The position numbers and the translations under genes were made by a program. The notes below the pieces were generated by a model. That model had not been told where the DNA came from, did not search any database, and worked only from the letters and a program-made list of their open reading frames with translations. 64,000 nucleotides of DNA from Phycisphaerae bacterium (GTDB lineage: Bacteria; Planctomycetota; Phycisphaerae; Phycisphaerales; UBA1924), in NCBI GenBank assembly GCA_016794925.1, contig JAEUIW010000008.1, positions 62,001 to 126,000 on the forward strand, in the 5' to 3' direction. Positions 45,866-55,371 of the stretch are shown in pieces. Numbering within the stretch: position 1 is the stretch's first letter; each line of letters opens with the position of its first letter.

Positions 45866-47317
45866 ATGCCCCAGCCACAGATCACGGTCGCCGCGTCCGA
45901 AAAGACCATCGACGGGATCTTCCTGTCCCCGCGGGTGGTGGACCGGGAGGCGTATCACGAGTACGCGGCGGCGTTGCGGGCGCTGATCGAGCACGCGACG
46001 GAACGGGCGGCGGAGTTGCGGCGCGCGGTCGCGGAGGCCGATGCGGCGCTGCGCGGGGCGGCGGACCTGGCGCCCAAGCATCAGTCCCGGGTGGAGCTCG
46101 GCGCGCGCCTTCTGGCCACGCTGGACCAGCGGATGAAGGACGCCGAGGCTTCGTTCGCGCGGGTGCGAGAGGCCGGTGAGATGGTCGCGCGATTCGAGAC
46201 GAGGTCGGAGAGCCTGCTGGCGTCGCGTCTGGCGGAGGTCGAATCGCGGCTGGCGGCGTCGGCGGATCGGGCCGCGCATGAGGCGAGCGAGCGTCTGACG
46301 GCGGCCGGGGCCGCGATCGTTGACGATGCACGGAGCGCGGCGGGGGCGGGGGCCTCGGAGCTGCTCGTGCAGGCGGCGCGGCACCGGGAATGCCTCGACG
46401 CGCGCGCGACGGAGCTGGAGCGGGACCTGATGGAGATGGGCGGTCAGCTCGAGGCGGTGGCGCGCACCCTGGCGGCGCGGATGGCCGACGCCGCGACGGG
46501 GCACCTGACGCAGCTGTCGGACGGCGCGGCGGCGTTGGCGGAGCGGGCCGGGCAACGGTCCGAGGCGCTGCTGGCCGAGATCGAGTCGCGGCGCGCGGAC
46601 GCGGCGGCAACACTGGACCGGCTGGCGCGCGACGCGGCGTCGTTGCGTGCCACGCTGGGAGGGGAGTTCGGGCCGCGGATCGATGCGCTGGGCGGGCTGT
46701 GCGCGCGTGCGGAGCGCCTGATCGGGGACGCGTCGCGTCCGGGCGAGAGCCCGCTGGGCGAACTGGTGTTCCGCGCGGAATCGGCGCTGGAGCGCGCGCA
46801 GGGGACGCTCTCGATGCTGGAATCGGCGCGGGAGCGGGCCGCGGGCGTGCGACAGGAGATCGCCGCGGAGTTCACTCGGGCGCTGGACCTGGCGGACCGC
46901 CTGTCGGCGCGCCAGGCCGAGCTGGACGGGTCGGTGCGTGCGACGCTCGATCTGTGCCGCGACGCCGACGCGGTGCTGCGTGCGCGCGCGGGGGATCTGG
47001 ACGAGCGGGCGCGCGTGACCACGGCCGGCGCGGCGGCGGCCCTGGACCGCCTGGGCGCGCTGCGGGACGAGACCGGCCGCCTGCTGGAGGAGCACGAACG
47101 GCTGGGCGAGCGGATGACGTCGCTGGCGGCGCAGCTGGCGCCGTGGCGGGCGGTGCTGAGCGGTCGGGCCGGCCCCGATGACCTGCCGGCGCCGCTGGGG
47201 GAGATCGTGGTCACGGTGCGGAAGGAGCTTCGGGAGGACCTTTCGCGGATCGCGGGCGCGCTGCGGGATGTCGCCGACCGCACCGACGGGCTGCTGGGCC
47301 CGGGCGCGGGATCCTGA
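45866..47317 (+). CDS. Long coiled-coil protein of unknown function
   Basis: A 483-residue protein from ATG 45866, without signal peptide or membrane helix. Almost all of it is predicted alpha helix with heptad patterns (for example ERAAELRRAVAEADAALRGA, HERLGERMTSLAAQLAP), rich in Ala, Arg, Glu and Leu. A short N-terminal globular start (TIDGIFLSPRVVDREAYHEY) precedes the coil. No family is recognised. It is divergent from the pseudouridine synthase gene and convergent with serA, with only nine bases to it. Confidence 0.75.
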   Translation: MPQPQITVAASEKTIDGIFLSPRVVDREAYHEYAAALRALIEHATERAAELRRAVAEADAALRGAADLAPKHQSRVELGARLLATLDQRMKDAEASFARVREAGEMVARFETRSESLLASRLAEVESRLAASADRAAHEASERLTAAGAAIVDDARSAAGAGASELLVQAARHRECLDARATELERDLMEMGGQLEAVARTLAARMADAATGHLTQLSDGAAALAERAGQRSEALLAEIESRRADAAATLDRLARDAASLRATLGGEFGPRIDALGGLCARAERLIGDASRPGESPLGELVFRAESALERAQGTLSMLESARERAAGVRQEIAAEFTRALDLADRLSARQAELDGSVRATLDLCRDADAVLRARAGDLDERARVTTAGAAAALDRLGALRDETGRLLEEHERLGERMTSLAAQLAPWRAVLSGRAGPDDLPAPLGEIVVTVRKELREDLSRIAGALRDVADRTDGLLGPGAGS

Positions 47318-47326
47318 TCCCTCGGC

Positions 47327-48583
47327 TTACCACAGCTCGCGGACACGGATCGTCTCGGGAAGGTCCGAGAGCGAGCGCACGATTCGATCGGTCTTGCCGG
47401 GGGACACGTCAAGGACGACGTAGCCGACGTCGCCGCGCGTCTGCAGGTATTCGCCGGCGATGTTGACGCCCAGCTGGGCGATGACGGCGTGCATCTTGCT
47501 GAGCACGCCGGGCACGTTGCGATGAAAGTGGAGGATGCGGTGCCTGCGGGGCGCGCCGGGCGCGGCGTGGTCGGCTTCGGCGTCCTGCGCGGGAAGATCG
47601 ACTTCGGGCACGTTCACGGCGCCGGACGTGACACCGGCGTTGATGAAGCGGATGAGCTTCTCGGCGGCGTCGGCGGCGATGGCCTCCTGCGCCTCCTCGG
47701 TGCTGCCGCCGATGTGGGGGGTGAGGATGACGCCGGGGAGGGCGCGGAGTTCGCTCTCGAAGCGCTCGCCCTTGCCCGCGGGCTCGACGGGAAAGACATC
47801 GATGGCGGCGCCGGCGAGACGCTTCTCGCGGATGGACTCGGCGAGGGCGGGCACGTCAACGACCGTGCCGCGGGCGTTGTTGATGAGGTACGCGCCCTTC
47901 TTCATCTTCCGCAACTGGGCCCGGCCGATCATGCGCTCGGTGCGCTCGGTTGCGGGCACGTGGAGGGTGACGGCATCGGACTGGCCGAGGAGCTCGTCGA
48001 GCGTGCGCACGGGACGGGCGTTGCCGAGCGCCAGGCGGCGGGCGATGTCGAAGAACAGCACGCGCATGCCCATCGCCTCGGCCAGCACGCTGACCTGGGA
48101 GCCGATGCGGCCGTAGCCGACGATCCCGAGCGTGCGTCCGCGGACCTCGTGGGCGCCGCCCGCCGACTTGTCCCATTCGCCGCGGTGCAAGCGTTCGTTC
48201 TTGCCCGCGAGATCGCGGAAGAGCGCGATCACCTCGGCGATGGTCAGCTCCGCGACGGAGCGGGTGTTGCTGAACGGGGAGTTGAACACGGGGATGCCGC
48301 GGGACGCGGCCGCGTGCGCGTCCACCTGGTTGGTGCCGATGCAGAAGCAGCCCAGGGCCAGCAGGCGGGCCGCGCGGCCGAGGGCGGGCGCGTCCACCTC
48401 CGTCTTGGAACGGATGCCCAGCACGTGCGCGCCGGCCAGGGCCCGCTCCAGCGCGGGCCCTGAGAGGGACTTGTCGTGCGCGTCGACCGCGAAGCCTTCC
48501 TCACGGAACATCGCCTCGGCGCGGGGATGGATCCCCTCGACGAGGAACACGCGGATCTTGTTCTTGGGGAACGACGTCTTCAT
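47327..48583 (-). CDS. serA: D-3-phosphoglycerate dehydrogenase
   Basis: A 418-residue enzyme of the E. coli-type SerA length. It makes phosphohydroxypyruvate, the first step of serine synthesis. The substrate-domain motif GCFCIGTNQVD, NAD-binding GIVGYGRIGSQ, and catalytic Arg (NNARGTVVD), Glu (VFPVEP) and His (TPHIGGST) are all present. A C-terminal ACT domain (LHFHRNVPGVLSKMHAVIAQLGVNIAG) likely allows feedback inhibition by serine. Confidence 0.96.
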   Translation of the reverse strand: MKTSFPKNKIRVFLVEGIHPRAEAMFREEGFAVDAHDKSLSGPALERALAGAHVLGIRSKTEVDAPALGRAARLLALGCFCIGTNQVDAHAAASRGIPVFNSPFSNTRSVAELTIAEVIALFRDLAGKNERLHRGEWDKSAGGAHEVRGRTLGIVGYGRIGSQVSVLAEAMGMRVLFFDIARRLALGNARPVRTLDELLGQSDAVTLHVPATERTERMIGRAQLRKMKKGAYLINNARGTVVDVPALAESIREKRLAGAAIDVFPVEPAGKGERFESELRALPGVILTPHIGGSTEEAQEAIAADAAEKLIRFINAGVTSGAVNVPEVDLPAQDAEADHAAPGAPRRHRILHFHRNVPGVLSKMHAVIAQLGVNIAGEYLQTRGDVGYVVLDVSPGKTDRIVRSLSDLPETIRVRELW

Positions 48584-48650
48584 TCGGTTGCCGCGGGCGA
48601 ACGCCCGATTCTCCTGCTCCCCCTCGACCTGGCCCGCGCGGGGCCCGCGC

Positions 48651-49625
48651 TCACCGATCGGCTCCCGGCGGGTGATCCGGGTTGGCGGCCGATTTCTCGA
48701 TCGGGCCGCGGGGCGTGGATGTCTCGCTGTCGGGCACGATCGTCACCATGCCGCGCGCGACGAGCAGCAGCAGCACGACCCCGGCCGCGACCCGGTACCA
48801 GCCGAAGGGGCTGAGGCCGCGGCGGTTCAAGAAACCGACCAGCCAACGCACCGCCAGGGCGGCGCTGATCGCGGCCACGAGCACGCCGACCATGGTCGCG
48901 GTGATTCCCAGCTCCTGAAAGAGGTTGGGTTCGCCGGTCAAGCGGGAGTGCTTGAGGTTCTTGTACAGGTCCAGCCCCGCCGCGGCGGTGAGCGTGGGGA
49001 CGCCGAGGAGGAACGAGAACTCGGCCGCCGCCGCGGGTCGGAGGCCCACGAAGAACCCGCCGGTGATGGTCATCATGGAGCGGCTGACGCCCGGCCACAT
49101 GGCGACGCACTGGATGAGTCCGATCTTGACGGCGTCCGGGATCGACAGGTCATCGATGCCCTTCTCGGCGCTGGGCGCCGGAGGCGGGCCGAAGCGGCCC
49201 CGGCGCCATTGGTCCACCGCCATCATGTACAGGCCGCCCACGATGAAGGCGATCGCCACGGGCGCGGCGAAGAAGAGGTGCGCCTTGATGGTCTTGTGCA
49301 GCACCAGGCCGACGGCGGCGGCGGGGAGGAACGCCGCGGCCAGATTGAACACCAGCCGGAGGCCGGCGGGATCGCGCCCGAGCGCGCCCCGCAGCATCTG
49401 CGCGAAGCGGGGCCAGTACAGCCCCACCACCGCAAGAATCGCCCCGCCCTGGATCACCACGTTGAACGAGTCGACCGCGTCCTTGACATTGGGATGGGCC
49501 GGGTCCTCGAGCCCCATGAGCGAGGAGGCCACGATCAGGTGGCCGGTGGAACTTATCGGCAGGTACTCGGTGACGCCCTCGACCAGGCCGAGCACCGCCG
49601 CTTGCATCACGCTCAGGACACCCAA
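48651..49625 (-). CDS. uppP: Undecaprenyl-diphosphatase (UppP/BacA)
   Basis: A 324-residue membrane enzyme that recycles undecaprenyl pyrophosphate for cell-wall and polysaccharide synthesis. Catalytic motifs are GVTEYLPISSTGHL near the start and PGVSRSMMTITGGFFVGL in the middle. About eight helices are seen. I prefer TTG 49625 with GGAGG six bases upstream; ATG 49607 is the alternative, and the longer frame to 49658 is not supported. The C-terminal region has an extended hydrophilic tail. Confidence 0.93.
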   Translation of the reverse strand: MGVLSVMQAAVLGLVEGVTEYLPISSTGHLIVASSLMGLEDPAHPNVKDAVDSFNVVIQGGAILAVVGLYWPRFAQMLRGALGRDPAGLRLVFNLAAAFLPAAAVGLVLHKTIKAHLFFAAPVAIAFIVGGLYMMAVDQWRRGRFGPPPAPSAEKGIDDLSIPDAVKIGLIQCVAMWPGVSRSMMTITGGFFVGLRPAAAAEFSFLLGVPTLTAAAGLDLYKNLKHSRLTGEPNLFQELGITATMVGVLVAAISAALAVRWLVGFLNRRGLSPFGWYRVAAGVVLLLLVARGMVTIVPDSETSTPRGPIEKSAANPDHPPGADR

Positions 49626-49705
49626 GGGGAGCCTCCTTGCCCGCCCGCGCCTCGTCACGAGATTCGTGCCGCGGAGGTTCTATCGATCCGTCGGCACCGC
49701 TGGGA

Positions 49706-50416
49706 CTACTTCTCCCGCACGCCGCCGACCATGCGTTCCCAGTCGCCGTCGAGGGCCTTCACGGCGTCGGCGGGGCCGGTGAGCTTGATGAACACGGTGC
49801 CGGCGCGGCCCTCGGCGATGCAGCCGCGGAAGCCGTGGTCCGGGCGCGGGGTCTGTGGCTGGCCGGGCATGCCGTCGAGGTACGTGCCCTCCATGCTCAC
49901 GGTCGTGATCTTGACGCCGTTGACGGTTCGGGCCACGGGCCGCGGCCGGGACGGCTGGCCCGCGTCGTCCTTCACCTGGGCGGCCCAGCGGCTGATGTTC
50001 GACTGCACATCGCCGCCCTGTCCGGCGCCGAAGAAGTAGAAGACGACGTTGACATCGCCGGGGGCTTTCAGTTCCGCGGCTCGCATCTGGCTGCCGCCGG
50101 CCGATCGCTCCCAGCCCGCCGGAGCCGACCATTCCATCCCGGCGACGGCGATGGCGCCGCCCGCGCCGCCTCCGGAGATCGACTCGGCCATGCCCGCGGC
50201 TTCCTCATCGCGCTGCTGAGCCTTCCCCTTCAGGTCCTTGGCCATCTTGGCGGACTTGCCGAGGATGCTCTGCGGTTGGTCCGCCACCGAGAGTCCGCCC
50301 CCACCCCCACCGCCACCGCCACCGCCACCCGAGCCACCTTTTTCCTCGCACGCGGCGAGCCCAAAGACGATCGCCCCGGTTGCCGCCAGCATGACGATGT
50401 GTCGTGTCGTGGTCAT
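49706..50416 (-). CDS. Lipoprotein with polyglycine linker
   Basis: A 236-residue protein. Signal peptide with lipobox VFGLAAC (Cys at 23) is followed by EEKGGS and a run of twelve glycines, then a linker and a globular domain from about residue 90 (MEWSAPAGWERSAGG, VNVVFYFFGAGQGGDV, GTVFIKLTGPADAVKALDGDWERMV). The globular part looks like a lipoprotein family found in planctomycetes, function unknown. The tract is coded by repeated GGN codons like that of the RHS gene. Confidence 0.75.
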   Translation of the reverse strand: MTTTRHIVMLAATGAIVFGLAACEEKGGSGGGGGGGGGGGGLSVADQPQSILGKSAKMAKDLKGKAQQRDEEAAGMAESISGGGAGGAIAVAGMEWSAPAGWERSAGGSQMRAAELKAPGDVNVVFYFFGAGQGGDVQSNISRWAAQVKDDAGQPSRPRPVARTVNGVKITTVSMEGTYLDGMPGQPQTPRPDHGFRGCIAEGRAGTVFIKLTGPADAVKALDGDWERMVGGVREK

Positions 50417-50477
50417 GCGCCAAGTGTAGAAGCACCGGAGGGGCCGGCGGGTTCGGCGCGCCAGCCCCGCGAACCGG

Positions 50478-51146
50478 TCAGCGTCGCCGCGCGACCAGCA
50501 CGCCGTGACCGTCGGTCAGCAGCACGGCCTCGAAGGCCGGGTCGCGCGCGATCGCGCGGTTGAATCGGTCCATGGCGTCGCGATCGTCGCTGGAGCCGGG
50601 GGGATCGGTGATGGACCAGGTGCTCGAACTGAGGGCGTTGTCGGCGATGAGCAGTCCACCGGGGCGGAGGCAGGGAGCGATGATCTCGAAGTAGCGGTGG
50701 TACTCGGGCTTGACGGCGTCGATGAAGACGAGGTCGGTCGAGGCGATCCCGAGCCGGGAGGCGAGCCCGGGCAGCACGTCGAGCGCGGCGCCGCGGACGA
50801 TCTCGACGCGTCCGCCCACGCCGGCGGCATCGAACTCACTCCGGGCGAAGCGGGCGTGCGACTCGTTGATCTCGACGGTGTAGAGTCGGCCCGCGGGGTT
50901 CATGCCGCGCAACAGGCAGAGGCCCGAGTACCCGCCCAGGGTGCCGATCTCGACCGTGGCGCGGGCATCAACGAGCCGCGCGAGCAGGGTCAGGATGCGA
51001 CCGACCGCGTGCGACACGCTGATGGCGGGGAGTCCGGCGTCCGCCGCGCGTCGGCCGAGCGACTCGAGCGGGGGGCCGTTGTCGCCGTGAACGGAGTTGA
51101 CGTAGTGGTTGATGATCTCTGGGAGTGGAGCGTGGGCGTGGTTCAT
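50478..51146 (-). CDS. SAM-dependent O-methyltransferase (family 3)
   Basis: A 222-residue protein. Motif I is TVEIGTLGGYSGLCL (about 65-79), followed by LYTVEINESHARFAR, the metal-binding region VFIDAVKPEYHRYFEI with the conserved Asp and LIADNALSSSTW. The arrangement matches cation-dependent catechol-type O-methyltransferases. Acceptor unknown. It is divergent from the small 85-residue gene. Confidence 0.92.
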   Translation of the reverse strand: MNHAHAPLPEIINHYVNSVHGDNGPPLESLGRRAADAGLPAISVSHAVGRILTLLARLVDARATVEIGTLGGYSGLCLLRGMNPAGRLYTVEINESHARFARSEFDAAGVGGRVEIVRGAALDVLPGLASRLGIASTDLVFIDAVKPEYHRYFEIIAPCLRPGGLLIADNALSSSTWSITDPPGSSDDRDAMDRFNRAIARDPAFEAVLLTDGHGVLVARRR

Positions 51147-51192
51147 GCGGGAAGCGTACCCGTGGGGGAGAGGGTTCCCCTACGCTCCGGGC

Positions 51193-51450
51193 ATGGACAA
51201 GTCCATCCCCGTGCCCCCGCAGGTGATGCACGCCGTGCGCCGCTGGATCACGACCAGCGTGGGCATGGTGATGGTGTACAACTCCGATCGGCTCGACCCC
51301 GAGGACCGGAAGCGTCATGTGGACAGCATCGTCGGCGGTTGGCGTGGCAACCGGGGCGATGAGTGGCAGCCGACGGTGCGGGACATCGACAACCTGGTCG
51401 CGGCGACGATGCGCTGGGTGGCCTCGAACTCGACGATGCTGGAGGATTGA
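51193..51450 (+). CDS. Small conserved-looking hypothetical protein
   Basis: An 85-residue protein starting at ATG 51193, just downstream of the divergent methyltransferase start. It lacks a signal peptide. It contains the balanced sequence RRWITTSVGMVMVYNSDRLD and DIDNLVAATMRWVASN, without low complexity. No family is recognised. Codon choice looks normal for the genome, which supports it as real. It is convergent with the next methyltransferase gene, 16 bases apart. Confidence 0.55.
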   Translation: MDKSIPVPPQVMHAVRRWITTSVGMVMVYNSDRLDPEDRKRHVDSIVGGWRGNRGDEWQPTVRDIDNLVAATMRWVASNSTMLED

Positions 51451-51466
51451 GCGCGAGCGGGTGCGC

Positions 51467-52672
51467 TCACGCCGATCGATCCATCGCCTGGTACGCAACG
51501 AAGCTGATGCCGACGCCGGAGCGAGCCCGGACCTGGATTTCCGAAGCGGGCCGCTCGAAGACGACCGTCTCGTGACGGGTGACGCGGTCGGCGCCGTCGG
51601 CGATCCGCACGGCGGCGAGCTCGCCGTGGTCGGCGCGGAGCGCGAGATCGTTGGCGCCCGCGAGCGGCTCGATCCCCAGGAGCAGCCGGCGCGCGGGAAC
51701 GGGAAGCCGGATGGAGAGGAGCGAATCGTCGCGCTGGAAGACCAGCGTGTCCCACTCGGTGTAGCCGACGGAGTTGCTGTAGTTGGTGTGCATTGACCAG
51801 GGCCGCCACTCGGGCTTGCGTTCGCGGACGCGGCGGCCGCCCGGGGCCCCGATGATGCAGTCGATGTAGCACCGGCTGAAGCACGCGGGCATGGGGGTGG
51901 GCAACTCGGCGGCGTGCCGGGAGAGGTGCCGCGCCAGCATCAGTTCCTCGCGCTCGACGTGCCTGCAGGGAAGCAGCTCGGGATCCCAGTTCGAGCCGAT
52001 GATCCGGTCGAACACCCCCGCCAGCTCGAACTCGTGATAGGAGATCCCCCGGCCCCAGCGGACGAACGCCTCGTGCTCGGCCTCGGGTCCGAGGGCTCGG
52101 GAGGCCTCGATCGCTTCGATGTACGCACGGCGCTTGAGCCTTGACGTGTAGCGCAGCGACACGTCCTCGGGCAGCTGCAGGTTGAAGGGCGTCTGCGAGG
52201 TGTGGTAATCGCCCCAGAGGAGGCGGTTGGGGGACTCGCAGATCACGATGACGCCGTCGGGAGCGAGGACCGAATCCGCGAACCCGAGGATGCGCAACCG
52301 CTCGTCGAGCGTCATGTGCTCCAGCACGGCGTAGAGCATGAAGACGTCGACGCCGCACCCGGCCCGGCCCGACTCGCCCCTGTCGGTTCGCGAGGCCTCG
52401 CGCACGGCGGCGAGGCAGCCCTCGAAGGTGTGGGCCGAGAACGCCGCGTTGCGCACCGATCGCTCGGCCCGCTTGTGCTCGGCGACCCCCACCGAACCGG
52501 CATCGATGTCCACCCCCAACACGCGCCGGGCATGGGACGCGAGCGCCAGCCCGACCGAGCCCGTGCCGCATCCGAACTCGACGACAAACGCGTCCCGCAA
52601 CGGATGAGCGGACTCGATCCACGGCACGAAGCACTTCCGCGTGATGTCGAAGCGGTCCTGCCACTCGAACAT
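51467..52672 (-). CDS. Class I SAM-dependent methyltransferase with C-terminal extension
   Basis: A 401-residue protein. The N-terminal half holds motif I VVEFGCGTGSVGLAL (about 29-43), GVDIDAGSVGVAEHKRAER and LRILGFADSVLAPDGVIVICESPN, a Ubie/small-molecule methyltransferase fold. The C-terminal 180 residues form an added domain (IDCIIGAPGGRRVRERKPEWRP, SIRLPVPARRLLLGIEPL), with no obvious family. Substrate unknown. It follows atpG by 72 bases on the same strand. Confidence 0.85.
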   Translation of the reverse strand: MFEWQDRFDITRKCFVPWIESAHPLRDAFVVEFGCGTGSVGLALASHARRVLGVDIDAGSVGVAEHKRAERSVRNAAFSAHTFEGCLAAVREASRTDRGESGRAGCGVDVFMLYAVLEHMTLDERLRILGFADSVLAPDGVIVICESPNRLLWGDYHTSQTPFNLQLPEDVSLRYTSRLKRRAYIEAIEASRALGPEAEHEAFVRWGRGISYHEFELAGVFDRIIGSNWDPELLPCRHVEREELMLARHLSRHAAELPTPMPACFSRCYIDCIIGAPGGRRVRERKPEWRPWSMHTNYSNSVGYTEWDTLVFQRDDSLLSIRLPVPARRLLLGIEPLAGANDLALRADHGELAAVRIADGADRVTRHETVVFERPASEIQVRARSGVGISFVAYQAMDRSA

Positions 52673-52744
52673 ACGCGAACGGTATGCGCAACCGCCGCCA
52701 GCCCGTTGACTTCGTCCGGCCGATGCCCTCGGAACCCGATGCGG

Positions 52745-53647
52745 TTATTTCAGTGCCGCGGCGCCCGCGATGATCTCGCTGAGCTCGGTCGTGATCTGGG
52801 CCTGGCGGGCGCGGTTGAACTGGCGCGTCAGGGTCTTGCCCATCTTGCCCGCGGCGTCGGTGGCGGACTTCATCGCCACCATGCGGGCGATGTTCTCGCT
52901 CACCACGGCATCGTTGAACGCCTGGAAGAGCATGGCCTTGACCGCGGCGGGAAGGAGATCACCGAGGAGCTCCTCGGCCGGCGGCGAGAACTCGTAGAGC
53001 ACCGCCGCCCCGCCCTCGGCAGGCGCGCCGCCAGGCCGGGAGGCGACCGCGGCCGTCGGCTTGAGCGGGAGCAGCTGCATGACTTCCGGAGCCTGCTTGC
53101 CGGCGGAGAGGAACTTCATGTAAATGACGCGCACACCTGACAGCTCACCCCGCGTGAAGGCGTCCATGTACTTCTGCGCCAACTCGGAAACGGCATCGAA
53201 GGACGGCTTGTCGCCGAAGGTGTGGTTCGCGGCAACCTCGACGCGGTTGTAGCGGAGGAAGCCCGCGCCCTTCTTGCCGACAAGCTCGATCCGCCCCTTG
53301 CGGGCCGCGTCCGAGGAGCGAATGTGGCTCATGGCCACGCGCAGCACGGAGCCGTTGTACGGTCCGCACAATCCTCGATCGGAGGTGATGATGAGCGTGA
53401 CGTCGGGGGCCCCGGCCGCCGCGCCGCCCGCGGGGCCGGTGATGAGCGGGTGCGTCAGGTCGGAACCGGCGGTGGCGGCCAACTCGCGGACGAGATCGAA
53501 CAGGCCCTCGGTGTAAGGCTTGGTCGCCGTGGCTCGCTGCAACGAGGCGGCGAACTTGGCGGTGGCGATCATCTGCATCGTTTTGGTGATGCGTTTGATG
53601 TTGCCGACCGCTTTGATGCGCTTCTTGATCTCGCGAGTCTTGGCCAT
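52745..53647 (-). CDS. atpG: F-type ATP synthase gamma subunit (AtpG)
   Basis: A 300-residue protein, the rotor shaft linking F1 catalysis to the c-ring. The N-terminal helix MAKTREIKKRIKAVGNIKRITKTMQMIATAKF and C-terminal helix KTLTRQFNRARQAQITTELSEIIAGAAAL are the family coiled-coil hallmarks, and TLIITSDRGLCGPYNG is the conserved core. A short low-complexity insertion (ASRPGGAPAEGGA) lies near residue 205. No atpA, atpD or atpC is beside it, so the F1 genes are not in one operon here. Confidence 0.97.
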   Translation of the reverse strand: MAKTREIKKRIKAVGNIKRITKTMQMIATAKFAASLQRATATKPYTEGLFDLVRELAATAGSDLTHPLITGPAGGAAAGAPDVTLIITSDRGLCGPYNGSVLRVAMSHIRSSDAARKGRIELVGKKGAGFLRYNRVEVAANHTFGDKPSFDAVSELAQKYMDAFTRGELSGVRVIYMKFLSAGKQAPEVMQLLPLKPTAAVASRPGGAPAEGGAAVLYEFSPPAEELLGDLLPAAVKAMLFQAFNDAVVSENIARMVAMKSATDAAGKMGKTLTRQFNRARQAQITTELSEIIAGAAALK

Positions 53648-53809
53648 AGGGTCGAGATCGTAGCGCCGGGCGCGTCGGCGGTCAGGCCGGGCACGAACAC
53701 GCCCGCCGAATGGCGGATCCCGACATAACCCGTACGAAACGCGCGCCGGGCGGCTCGGCCCGGCACCGCTGCGCCCGGGATCGGGAGACCCGGATCGACC
53801 CTCGCCCGC

Positions 53810-54442
53810 CTACTCGTCGTCGCGCGGCGAATCGGCCTTGCGGGTCAGGGGCATCCGCGTCAGGACCTTGTCGACCAGTCCGTAGTCGAGCATCTCGGAC
53901 TCGTCGAGCCACTTGTTGCGGTCGCAGTCTCGGGCGATGCGGTCGAGGTTCTGCCCGGTCGCGTCGGAGTAGATCTGGTAGATGCGGTCACGGATGCGGA
54001 GCATCTCGCGGGCCTCGATCTCCAGGTCGGTGGCCTGCCCCTCCATCACGCCGCCGATGAGCGGCTGGTGCATCAGGTTGCGGGAGTTGGGAAGGGTGAA
54101 CCGCTTCCCCTTGGTGCCGCTGGTGGCGATGATCGAACCCATGCTCGCGGCCTGCCCGATGATGTAGGTGCAGACGTCGCACTCGACGAACCGCATGGTG
54201 TCGATGATGCCGAGCCCGGCCGAGACGGAACCGCCGGGCGAGTTCACGTACAGGTGCACGTCGGACTTGCGGTCGTCGTTGGCCAGGAAGAGCAGCTGCG
54301 CGATCACGAGGTTCGCGATATCGTCGTTCACCGGGCCGCCCAGGAAGATGATCCGGTCCTTGAGCAGGCGCGAGTAGATGTCGTACGAGCGCTCGCCGCG
54401 CCCGGTCTTCTCGATGACGATGGGGACGAGATACGAGGACAT
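53810..54442 (-). CDS. clpP: ATP-dependent Clp protease proteolytic subunit (first copy)
   Basis: A 210-residue peptidase subunit. The catalytic triad is Ser in QAASMGSII, His in NLMHQPL and the downstream Asp. AAGGAA seven bases before ATG 54442 supports this start over the open frame to 54517. The N-terminal segment ([32 protein letters not shown]) is that of canonical ClpP. It is 71 bases downstream of the second clpP-like gene, so the pair is an operon. Confidence 0.95.
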   Translation of the reverse strand: MSSYLVPIVIEKTGRGERSYDIYSRLLKDRIIFLGGPVNDDIANLVIAQLLFLANDDRKSDVHLYVNSPGGSVSAGLGIIDTMRFVECDVCTYIIGQAASMGSIIATSGTKGKRFTLPNSRNLMHQPLIGGVMEGQATDLEIEAREMLRIRDRIYQIYSDATGQNLDRIARDCDRNKWLDESEMLDYGLVDKVLTRMPLTRKADSPRDDE

Positions 54443-54513
54443 GGTGTCGTGTTCCTTGCTGGTCGTTCCCGGCGGATCACCCTGACGCGACAGGCCCGGC
54501 GCCCGGGCGCGGC

Positions 54514-55137
54514 TCACGCCCTCGGGGGCTCCTTGATGACCTCGTCAACGAGGCCGTAGGCCTTGGCCTCTTCCGCGGTGAAGTACTTGTCGCGCTCCGA
54601 ATCGCGGCGCACCTGATCCTCGCTGCGGCCGGTGTGGCGAGAGAGGATCGAGATCAGCTCGTTCTTGCTCTTGATGATCTGCTCGGCCTGGATGCGGATG
54701 TCCTCGGCCTGGCCGCCGACGCCGCCGTAGGGCTGGTGCATCATCACCTTGGCGTGCGGGAGGATGAACCGCTTCCCCTTGGTCCCCGCCGTCAGCAGCA
54801 CCGCCCCGCCCGAGTACGCGCGACCCAGGCAGTACGTCGCCACCGGGCACGACAGGAACCGCATGGTGTCGTACAGCGCCAGCGTGTCGTCCACCGCCCC
54901 CCCCGGCGAATTGATATAGAAATTGATCTCCTGGCCCTTCTTCTGGTGCTCCAGGTACAGCATCTGCATCATCACGCGCGCCGCGGAGGCGTGGTTGATC
55001 TCCCCGATCAGGAACACGATGCGGTTCTCGAGCAGCAGCTCGTCGATCGTCATCTCGCGGGTGCGCTGGTACGTGATGCCGGCCATTGACATGGGTCCCG
55101 TCCGTTGTTCGAGTGGCGTGGCGGACTCTTCGGGCAT
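54514..55137 (-). CDS. ClpP-like protease subunit (second copy, divergent)
   Basis: A 207-residue ClpP homologue, first of the two-gene unit. Ser context is [10 protein letters not shown] instead of AASMGA, while the His (VMMHQPYGG) is kept, so it is probably still active. Its N-terminal segment ([22 protein letters not shown]) differs from that of canonical ClpP. In bacteria with two ClpP types they may form mixed tetradecamers. Both are carried on the minus strand. Confidence 0.9.
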   Translation of the reverse strand: MPEESATPLEQRTGPMSMAGITYQRTREMTIDELLLENRIVFLIGEINHASAARVMMQMLYLEHQKKGQEINFYINSPGGAVDDTLALYDTMRFLSCPVATYCLGRAYSGGAVLLTAGTKGKRFILPHAKVMMHQPYGGVGGQAEDIRIQAEQIIKSKNELISILSRHTGRSEDQVRRDSERDKYFTAEEAKAYGLVDEVIKEPPRA

Positions 55138-55371
55138 GGTAGCCCCGGCCCTCTCCGACCCGGCGCGGCCCGCGCACGCGCCGTGCTCTCCCCCTCCATC
55201 GGATGGACCGGGCGGCGCCTTGCCCGATTCCGCGACCTCCGCACCGAAATCGCCGACGCGCTCGCCCCAAGATTCGGTAGCCGACCGAGAGTAAACTCCC
55301 CCTCATTCCTCCCGGTCCGGCAGCGCCGGGCGGGGCCCCGGCACCGAACACGTCCCCGCCGAGACCGCACG

